From positions 2,606,501 to 2,670,500 of the forward strand of contig OY829539.1 in the NCBI GenBank assembly GCA_963691705.1: a DNA stretch of 64,000 nt, written 5' to 3'. This DNA is from Viola odorata (lineage: Eukaryota; Streptophyta; Magnoliopsida; Malpighiales; Violaceae). The position numbers were made by a program, and so were the translations under genes. This document shows, one piece after another, positions 55,850 through 64,000 of the stretch. The notes under the pieces are model-generated. The model had not been told where the DNA came from. It saw only the letters and a program-made list of their open reading frames with translations, and made no database searches. Positions within the stretch are counted from its first letter, which is position 1; each line of letters begins with the position of its first letter.

Positions 55850-56340
55850 CACCTCAATTAGGGGTCTTTGATAAGGAAATCGTTGTAAAGCCCTCGTCGT
55901 CTTGGATTTTCGTCGAAAATCCAATCAAACAACCGAATGGAGTACGTTACCACTCCCCAATTAATTTCGTGCAGCGATCCATTTCCCCCACCGAATGGAG
56001 AATGTTTCCACTCCCCAACCATGGGTCTTCGATCACAACATCGTTGTAATACCCTCATCTGGGATTTTCATCAAAATCCAATCAACATCGAATGGAGAAC
56101 GTTACCACTTCTCAATTGGGTCTTCGATAACAACATCGTTGTAAAGCCCTTGTCACCTTGGATTTTCATCAAAATCCAATCAACATCGAATGGAGAATGT
56201 TACCACTCCTCAATTGGCTCTTCGATGAAGAAATCGTTGTAATGCCCTCATCTTGGATTTTCATCAAAATCCAATCAACAATCGAATGGAGTACGTTACC
56301 ACTCCCCAATTAATTCCGTGCTGCGATCCATTTCCCCCAC
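55850..56340 (+). repeat. Tandem repeat family 1 in element E (~110 bp x 4)
   Basis: Four imperfect copies built around AAATCGTTGTAAAGCCCTCG, TTGGATTTTCATCAAAATCC and CGAATGGAGTACGTTACCAC. Confidence 0.85.
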
Positions 56341-56347
56341 CATCAAA

Positions 56348-56710
56348 TCAACGTCCGACAATTGCGGTATCCCCGCTCGGATCTCTTCTCTGCATCGACC
56401 TCCGACAATTGCGGTATCTCCGTTCGGATGTCAAATTTATGTTTTCTGCATCGACCTCCGACAATTGTGGTATCCCCGTTCGGATGTCAAATTTACGTTT
56501 TCTGCATCGACCTCCGACAATTGCAGTATCCCCGTTCGGATGTCAAATCTACGTTTCTTGCATCGACCTCCAACAATTGCGGTATCCCCGTTCGGATGTC
56601 AAATCTACGTTTCCTACATCAAAGTTTGAATTTTGCGGTATCCCCTCTCGCATCTCATCTCTTCCTCAATGTCCGAAGTTTGCGGTATCCCCACTCGGAT
56701 CTTGTCTCTT
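56348..56710 (+). repeat. Tandem repeat family 2 in element E (~57 bp x 7)
   Basis: Seven copies around GACAATTGCGGTATCCCCGT with TCGGATGTCAAATCTACG; the last two are more diverged. Confidence 0.85.
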
Positions 56711-56756
56711 CATCAACATCCGAAGAGCGATAGCCTCGCACGGACACACAACCACT

Positions 56757-57010
56757 CACAAATGCGGTGGCTTTCAACCACTCACCAGTTTACCAATACG
56801 GTGGCTTCCAACCACTCACAAATATGGTGGCTTTCAACCACTCACTAGTTTATCAAATGCGGTGGCTTCCAACCACTCACAAATGCGGTGGCTTCCAACC
56901 ACTCACCAATGCGGTGGCTTTCAACCACTCACCAACGCGGTGGCTTCCAACCACTCACCAACGCGGTGGCTTCCAACCACTCACAAATGCGGTGGCTTCC
57001 AACCACTCTC
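56757..57010 (+). repeat. Tandem repeat family 3 in element E (~27 bp x 9)
   Basis: Nine copies of GCGGTGGCTTCCAACCACTC plus ACAAAT. Two units carry an extra CAGTTTA-type insert. Confidence 0.9.
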
Positions 57011-57439
57011 CATTTTAGTTCATACGGTAAGATCGAGGTAAAACTTACTTTCCCTTTTCACCTTATGTTTAGTGTTGTGATTGGTCATGTCCCCACACAC
57101 ATCATGTCTTTTAAATTTGCGTAAGCGGTTCGTCCCCATGCCTTGTCTTTCAAATTCACGTAAGCAATACATCCTCAATATCCGAGAAGACCACCTTTTA
57201 GAGGTGACCAAACATTTCCCTTACATCAAAGGAAAGGTATGTTACTGTCAACCAACATCAGACCAAAGGTACGTTCTAATTCTCATTTACAATTCTGCAA
57301 TTTACATTTTTCCTCACTATCAGAGTAGTTGTCATTTACATTTATGCATTTCTGCATTCTCCCTCAATATCTGAGTAGTCTGCATTTATTTTCCCGCAAT
57401 TGGCATTGTTTCTGAAATTCCCAACTACATTCTACAATT

Positions 57440-57660
57440 CTACATATCTAAATACTCCTCCTTGAGCGACTACTTTCCTGTCTTACATTCATGTCTATCT
57501 AAATACTCCTCCCTGAGAGACTACTTTCCTGTTTTACATTCCTGTCTATCTAAATACTCCTCCTTGAGCGACTACTTTTCCACATACTCTATCTAAAATA
57601 CTCCTCCTTGAGCGACTACTTTTCTGCATAAATTATTACTCCTCCCTGAGCGACTATATC
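57440..57660 (+). repeat. Tandem repeat family 4 in element E (~50 bp x 5)
   Basis: Five copies around AAATACTCCTCCTTGAGCGA followed by CTACTTTCCTG. Confidence 0.85.
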
Positions 57661-57804
57661 TTTCAATTCATGCATAAACCCACATCTCAATCGGTCAGGA
57701 TGTATTCAAAACATGGTAAAGACTTGGGGTAGCCGTCTTTACTGCTAATCAAAAATCTCAGTTATATTGTATTTTTGATCAGACAGTAAAGAGAGGGCAA
57801 CTAT

Positions 57805-60767
57805 TGCTACCCGATTTTTGACTTACGTCACAACTTTTTTATTTTATTGCATGTTGCATTAATAGCCCGTTTACGTCAAATTTCAATCGATTTTTGATCA
57901 TAGACTATTTGTTTTAATATTCCACGTCATTTCACGTCTTTTGAATTTTTTGTATTTTCGACTAAATCGTATTTTTCAGTTTCGTTAACGCATTTATGTA
58001 TTTTTATGTTTACTGCATTTAATAGCTCGTCTAGGTCAAATTTCTATCGATTCTTGGTCCTAGGCTAGTTTGTTTAATATTCTGTGTCATTTCGAGTCTT
58101 TTTAGTTTTTCGTAGTTTCGACTGTCTTTACGCGAACTTTTTGGGTCCCGAGTAAGTTTCCCAGGACCGTGGGTCGAACGCGTTATTTATTTAATGAATA
58201 ATTACTTACCATTTTTCTCTTCCACGCCAGCTAGTTTGGTTTCGTTCAATTTTTTTTGTAAGGACCTTTATTTTGCATCCGAACTTTTGGCATTTCCGAA
58301 AGAGAAAATAAATGCGTTAAATCAAGTTTTTCATTTCTTCACTGTATACTAGTTTTCTTGTCTTATTTTTCTACACATCGTGGTTTCCTCGGCTCGGATT
58401 TATTTTCATTTTCGTACAAATTCACTCGTACCAAAAATATCCCGTTCGTATCCAAATTCATGCATTAATGCCAATTAATGCATGTTTATCCGAACCCCCT
58501 CACCTTTACCCCTAGCTAGCCTTGCCGACTTGGATTCATCATCACAAGCTCACATCCATGAATCCTTGGCCACACAAACGAAACTTGCTCCCTACTTCAA
58601 CGCGTTTTCATCATCACCGAGCCTCGTCATCGCACCTCGTCATCCATGGCAGCTCACTCCAAACCAACTTAAGTTTTTCTATAAATACCCAGCTCCAAGC
58701 AAGGCATCAAGGGGGGACCAATCCGGCTCTAGTCCCTCCCTCTTTATTTAGCTCAAACCACTCCAGTAGCAAAGGAAGCAAAGTAAGTTTTCTACCTAGT
58801 TTTTCCATAAATTCATTTATGCCCTTAATCAACTCATAAATTGCTCAAACTTGTTTAAAATGTCTTGTTTTCATGCCAATTTCACTTCCCTTGCCTCAAT
58901 TTGATTGACTGTTGTCTAAATTAATTAATAGCATGAAATGCATATTAATTAGTTTACTATTCACATGATAAAAGTGCCACTGTTTTGATTTAATTTCTTG
59001 CTGTAATTATTGGGTTGATTTGCTGGCATGATGTTGTGTTGCTTGAGTCAGTTTCGGGAGTAGGAGATCATGTTTTAATTTTCATGCTTGAATTGCTACT
59101 GTTGAGTAGTGAAGAAGAAGAAAGAAAGGAAGAAGAAGAAGTTTGGGCGGGAGAAAGAAAGGTGATGGCCAAGCCCATTTGTTTTAATTAAAAGGGGAAA
59201 GAAAGGTGATGGGGCCAAGCCCATTTGTTTTAATTAAAAGGGTTTGGGCTTGGATTTATTCCAAGCCCATTTTGTCATGTCCAAAAATCCAAAATGTGGG
59301 GCCCGACCCATTAATCTTCGTCAATTTTTATGAAATGTTCGTATGCTTTTTAGGATATGTTAAATCATATGAAATGTTCGTATGCTTTTTTTAAGACATG
59401 TTTATTTCGTATGAAATGCTCACATGCTTCGTATGATGATTTGTTTATTTCCTCGCTTGATTATTCGTATGCTTACATGATGTTTTATTTGTTTTATGCC
59501 ATGTCAATTATCGTGAAATTATTCGTATGCTTTATTCGTATGCTCACATGATGCTTTATTTGCTTTATGCCATGTTTTGATGTGAAATATTTACATGCTC
59601 ATATGAAATAAATTGTTTACTTGTTTGCCATGTTTATTTAATTAATTGCTTGCTTGTTAGAAATTAAATAAATATTTGTATACACTCTTATTATTTATTA
59701 TTTTTCGAGTTATCGCTAATACTCTCACTTTGTAGGATAAAAATCAAGTCTTCGCTCGTAATGAATTATCTTAATTCATCTCCCTTGTTGTAATTAGTTG
59801 ATGCTTTAATTAATTATCTCACTTGTTGTAATAATTAATTAGATTAATTATTCCGACCTCTAATTTGTAACAATTAGATAAGTAGTTTTTATTATGAATT
59901 GTGGTTTGTAATAATTAGTTAAGTAGTTAAAAATCGGGTATGTTTGTTTATACCTACATTATGTCAATTATCGTTAATTTCGATTTTGAAGAGATGGATC
60001 GATCGAGGTTCGTCCAAAAGGTAAGCTTATCTTAAAACGTTCCCTTGAATGTTTATTAGAAATGTTAAAACCCCAATTAAACTGAATCGATTGCATGACA
60101 CCCTAGTAAGCGTTGGAACCACCCTACTCATATGCATGACATATAGAATTGCTAAAACAATTAAAATCAATCTCACATGTACAACATGTTCAAACCACTT
60201 GCGTTTAAATGCCATGAAATTAATTATTGTCTTGATACATGTGTATGGTGGCTCCAAACCCACGCAAAATATATGTTGCATACATGGAAATGTACTTTGT
60301 TAGTTCTGCCATGATAGATCACCTAGTAAGTAATTAATCATGCATGGCCCAATGATAAGGGGGGAACATCGCTCTAGCATCGAGAAAAAATGGTAACCCC
60401 ATCCCTCGGTCCCAAACGGAAATAAAAATGTCCCAAATGCTAAGATGTAACACCGTCTTTAAGGGCCCAAATTACATGTTTAAAATATTTTCAAAACACC
60501 TCGCATTCCCGTAACCTTTTTAGGATGTGACTTGGGTGCCTAACACCTTCCCAAGTCCATAATACGACCTCGAACCGTTGTTCTTTGGTTTAGACCTTCG
60601 TGCCTTAGTTTATTTATTTTTTATGCCATGACGATTAGGTTCCCTAAACCTTAGAAAATTAGGGTGGTGACTTCATTTTGCATGATGTTAAGAAAAGTCC
60701 AATGCTTGTCTCGCATTGTGGCCCGTCCCGAACCTTTACTCGTTTTCAACAAAAAAAGGGTGCGACA
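57805..60767 (+). repeat. LTR of element E (~3 kb)
   Basis: Starts TGCTACCCGATTTTTGAC right after the polypurine tract and ends GGGTGCGACA. TATA box TATAAATA at 58680-58687. A direct duplication of GATGGCCAAGCCCATTTG with flanks lies at about 59150-59240, and loose TTCGTATGCTT repeats lie at 59335-59560. No tRNA primer site follows, so this is a 3' LTR. Confidence 0.65.
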
Positions 60768-60823
60768 ATAAATATTATAACGATGATTTAAATTAATCTA
60801 ATCATGTCAAAAATTGGGTATCA
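60768..60823 (-). repeat. 3' LTR remnant of element F (56 bp)
   Basis: Starts TGATACCCAATTTTTGACAT on the minus strand next to a purine tract (AAAGAGGGGGCAACTGC). Truncated at 60768, where element E's LTR ends. Confidence 0.65.
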
Positions 60824-61019
60824 GCAGTTGCCCCCTCTTTACTATCTTATCAAAAATAAAGTATAACTGAGATTTTTGATGAGCAGTAAAGACGGTTGCC
60901 CCAAGTACCACGAATGTTCGAAATGGAAAAAAAAGATATGTCAGGAATATCAAAGGGCGTAAATCTTAAGAGCAGAAAAGAAAATGGCTCCACTTGGATA
61001 CCACGATGTAGAAAAAATA

Positions 61020-61580
61020 TAGAAATTGCGAACAAATGTGAGCTTACCTCTACTTGGACGTCTTGCAGAAATATAAATTGCTTAATCGTAAATTTACCTC
61101 CACTCGGACGTTGATGCGGAAATTTAATTTGCAGGGAAATTAATTCAGCTCCACTCGAACGTTGATGGCTCCATTCGGATGCCTTGCAAGAATGTAAAAT
61201 GTGGCTACACTCGGACGTCTCCACTCAAATTCTACGATACAGAAACGTAAATCCAGCTCTAACTCAGACGCTGATGGCTCCATTCAGATGCCTTGCAAAT
61301 CCAGCTCCACTCAGACACTGTCGACTCCACCCGGATGTCTCAAAAAAATGCAAATCCAGCTCTACCCAGATGCTGATAGCTCCACGCGGACGCTTTGCAA
61401 ACTCAGCTCCTCTCGGACACTGATGAATAACAACTCTATTCAGATGCCGACAATTCCACTCGGATACCTTACGGAAAGTAAAGTGTGGCTACACTCGGAC
61501 GTCTCCACTCGAATTTCGCAATGCAAAAATATAAATCCAGCTCTACTCAGATGTTAGTGGCTCCATTCAGATGCCTTGAA
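61020..61580 (-). repeat. Degenerate tandem repeats in element F 3' region
   Basis: About ten loose copies, 45-50 bp, of CCAGCTCTACTCAGATGCTG and GGCTCCATTCAGATGCCTTG on the plus strand. Equivalent in position to element E's arrays but different in sequence. Confidence 0.75.
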
Positions 61581-61912
61581 AATTGTAAATTCATAGTCTG
61601 ATGTTGATAATCATGGCTAATGAAATTAAAAGGTATCCCTGTGAAACAAATGTTAAATTCCTGCAAAACTAGCATTGATTAGTGAAGTAAGGCTAAACGC
61701 AACCCCTTATAATCTGAACTATTCCAAGTGACCATTGGTACCATGCTTCCTTTTTGCTGCCTCAAGGACCAAGTTAGGGATTTTAAACATGCATGAGTTT
61801 TTTTTTCTTTTTCAAAAATGGTCATTTCATTATTTCAGAATAAATATTAGATTGTCTTATCATGAGAAAGCCCTATGTCTTTTGATCGAAGAGATATATG
61901 GCTTGCGGATTC

Positions 61913-62541
61913 CTAGGCAAAGTACATCTTGATAGCCTTAGCATTCGCTAGCCCTGGTAGATCATCTCTATCCCTAAGAGCACTTCCCGAGAATGCTTCT
62001 TTGACTACAAATGGACCTTCATATGTAGGCCCCCTACTTCCCTCGATTTTTCTCCTAATGAGAAAGGATCTTAGTCAACATCAAATCTCCAGTTCTGAAC
62101 TCGCGAGGTCGCACTTTCTTGTTATAAGCGTTGGCCATCCTCTTCTGATACGTTTCAGTATGACACACAACTATCAATCGTTTCTCCGAGATTAGATACA
62201 TCTGTTCACACCTTACTATTTGCCCAATCAGACTCCTCCACTTCTGATTCTACAAAGACTCTAAGAGAAGGGATTTCCACCTCAAGTGGAATTACCGCTT
62301 CCATGTTGTAAACTAGGGAATAAAGAGTTGCCCCTCGTAGAAGTAAGAATTCCAATCTGATAACCGTGTAGAGCAAAGAAAGCATGTCGTGCCAATCCTT
62401 GTAAATGACCACCATCTTCTGAATAATCTTCATCAAGTTATTATTTGTAGCTTCAACTGTGTCATTCATCTCTTGACGGCTAGGTGTGGAGTTTTGGTGT
62501 CGTCGGCTTGGACTCACATTTCGACGGAATACGGTGCTCAA
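61913..62541 (-). pseudogene. Element F integrase C-terminal region, frameshifted
   Basis: Reads NDTVEATNNNLMKIIQKMVV, YKDWHDMLS, SLVYNMEAVIPLEVEIPSLR, then in another frame EKRLIVVCHTETYQKRMANA and KKVRPREFRTGD, and finally GPTYEGPFVVKEAFSGSAL and ANAKAIKMYFA before TAG. This is the distinctive C-terminus of Ogre/Tat integrases. The zinc finger and the first catalytic aspartates are missing. Several stops and frameshifts. Confidence 0.75.
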
Positions 62542-63081
62542 TTACATTAGGGAAAGGCCTCTACGTATCTTTATACGACCATACGAACACATCCTTGTAC
62601 TCCTTGAGGAGTGAAATCGACTTCTCCCTTTGAGGAGAGTTCAAGGTCCTTCCAATCTCGGCTATCTTCCGATCCTCACTACTTGCCCCCAAGTTTGTCT
62701 CCATAAACTCCTCCTGATGAGGTACTCCGAACTCTCTAAAGAGTGGGTTAACCCGTGTAAGATATTAATCTCATGATAGTTCAACGTTCTTCCAGTCTTT
62801 GCTACCTTCTGATCCTCACTGCTTGCCCCCAAGATTGTCTCCACCAACTCCTCTTGATGAGGTACTACCTTCTTCTCCGAACTCTCTAAAGAGTGGGTTA
62901 ACTCGTACAGGATCTCAATCTCATCCTTAGTTCAAGGTTCTTCCGATCTTGGCTACCTTCTGATCCTCACTGCTTGCCCCCAAGATTGTCTCCACCAACT
63001 CCTCTTGATGAGGTACTACCTTCTTCTCCGAACTCTTTAAGGAGTGGGTTAACTCATACGAGATCTCAATCTCATCCTTAG
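62542..63081 (-). pseudogene. Element F: RT start and three tandem copies of the protease-RT linker
   Basis: Three direct repeats: 62931-63081 and 62780-62930 (151 bp each) and 62640-62779 (about 140 bp, internal deletion). Each encodes LTHSLKSSEKKVVPHQEELV and ETILGASSEDQKVAKIGRTL, the conserved stretch just before RT in Ogre-type polyproteins. After the last copy comes KSISLLKEYKDVFVWSYKD, the entry to RT, which then joins straight to integrase. RT and RNase H are gone. Confidence 0.7.
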
Positions 63082-63202
63082 TCGCGACGATAATCTCTTC
63101 TTAGTAAAGACATAAGGCACATCATGACAAAGTGAGCTAATATTTATCCTGAAAATAACTAAAATGTGAAAAGTAAAAGATATTTGGAATAAAACCACAT
63201 GA

Positions 63203-64000
63203 TTATATTAATACGATGAAAGGGAGCATAAGCTCTAAAAGAGTTTTTTGATTGGGGAGAATTAAAACCATGTATGTAGGTTTTCTTAAAAAGGAAATTA
63301 TAGAGAGATATCGGGAAGCATGATAGCAGTCTAGTTGCATATTGGCTCCCTCGAATTCTTCACGAACACTAACGATCCTTGGTGATTCTTCTTCTCTGAG
63401 AGCGCGAATGTGCGAGTCTGAAGCTAACCCAGGCAGAATTCTGGTTGACAATCTTGAGGGTATCTGTTGTACCGTCCTCTAACATGGGTTTATGCACCTC
63501 TTGCATTTCCTTTGGCTTGCCTTTGCTTCTCAATTTTATCGGAGATATAAACTCCCACTCTAGGTCATGCCCCCAGTATTAGCAGTTTCTCGGATTGTTG
63601 GCCCTACTTGAGATACATACTCGTGGGAATAAGGAACAGGAGAACCATCCTCAATAATAACCTCTTCTATCTCGCGACTCTTCTTTTCTACTCGAATAAC
63701 CCCAAAATCTATCAGTTGTTCCATCTTCTGTAAGAAGGAATGCACAATCCTAGATTCTATATTTGTTTGCCCCCGGGCAAAATAAATGACTGCTCAAATT
63801 AACCTCTAGATGTCATAGATGTCCTCCTTTGACTAGCGCACAGAAAAGCTCTTCTCTAGATAACCCCAACACTAAAGGGAAGGGATCAACAATCCTCTCG
63901 ACTGAAACAAAATTCACTCCTCCATCACTTGGGCATGGTTTAGAAGAGGATTGGTTGTTGCGTAAGGTCCTTTGGTTAATCCTTCGAAGGAGATCCATCC
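63203..64000 (-). pseudogene. Element F gag-protease linker remnant
   Basis: Minus-strand pieces include MEQLIDFGVIRVEKK, IRETANTGGMT followed by SGSLY, similar to the GGMTRSGR-type segment of Ogre polyproteins, and STRILPGLASDSHIRALREE. Broken by several stops; assignment is by position and loose resemblance. Confidence 0.5.

Larger units (their letters stand above)
54327..60767 (+). mobile_element. Element E: 3' part of an Ogre/Tat-like retrotransposon
   Basis: No coding domains remain. The non-coding 3' region carries four successive tandem-repeat families (55850-57660), followed by a polypurine tract (GTAAAGAGAGGGCAA, 57786-57800) and an LTR of about 3 kb. Long tandem arrays before the 3' LTR and an LTR starting TGCTACCCGATTTTTGAC fit the Ogre/Tat group. 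The left limit is simply element D's insertion point; whether D sits inside E is unknown. The stretch 54327-55850 has a purine-rich tract (54950-55135) but nothing else recognisable. Confidence 0.65.
60768..64000 (-). mobile_element. Element F: deleted Ogre/Tat-like retrotransposon, 3' part
   Basis: Minus strand, running off the right edge. In element order: a gag-protease remnant, a triplicated linker segment, the first residues of RT joined to the integrase C-terminus, a 3' region with degenerate tandem repeats, a polypurine tract (the complement of 60824-60840), and the first 56 bp of its 3' LTR (TGATACCCAATTTTTGAC at 60823). That LTR is then cut by the end of element E's LTR. Confidence 0.75.

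Noticed and set aside
56757..57010. Regular 27-bp repeats that might suggest a CRISPR array
   Set aside because: Units are contiguous without unique spacers, and the genome is a plant nuclear genome. Simple tandem repeat.
56253..57041. 262-residue open frame
   Set aside because: It runs through three tandem-repeat families and is repeat-driven with no start context or domain. Treated as repeat DNA.

Overview
This is nuclear DNA of a plant, most likely a eudicot. The evidence is spliced plant genes with GT-AG introns, plant-only families (TAXIMIN, DUF1218, seed LEA, class II phospholipase A1), and Ty3/gypsy elements of the Athila and Tat/Ogre lineages whose primer sites match plant tRNA-Asp. 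The species cannot be named from the sequence.

Layout. About 1-4399 holds the 5' part of a minus-strand Tat-type element (A) running off the left edge; it appears nested in the 3' region of a minus-strand Athila element (B, about 4400-14462). Next comes a gene-bearing island, 14463-34897. It contains a 2.2-kb hAT-like element (16808-19041, 8-bp target duplication) and a 4.3-kb Pack-MULE (20204-24547, 9-bp target duplication) carrying the last two exons of CENP-C on one strand and two exons of a DUF1218 gene on the other. After these come a seed-type LEA gene (24654-27080, one frameshift), a DAD1-like phospholipase A1 (27648-29083), a second hAT-like element with a tRNA-Leu relic (29211-30509), a probable Athila solo LTR (31066-32511) and a TAXIMIN-like peptide gene (32764-33375, minus).

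From 34903 to 54321 lies a complete minus-strand Athila element (D; 5-bp duplication ATGTA). Its gag is interrupted by a complete plus-strand Athila element (C, 41100-51131; 5-bp duplication AGGGT). D has lost nearly all of pol, and C has lost the reverse transcriptase active site. By eye, C's two LTRs differ at about 18 positions and D's at about 30, which agrees with C being the younger, nested insertion. From 54327 to the right edge there are two Ogre/Tat-like fragments whose 3' ends face each other: E (plus, with four tandem-repeat families and a roughly 3-kb LTR) and F (minus, deleted pol with a triplicated 151-bp coding segment).

The working host genes are LEA (possibly broken), phospholipase A1 and TAXIMIN. 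They are independent of each other and do not form a pathway. The most notable object is the Pack-MULE. It carries an intact CENP-C motif through to the natural C-terminus with correct splice sites, and it has separated the LEA gene's ACGT-core elements from its start codon by 4.3 kb.
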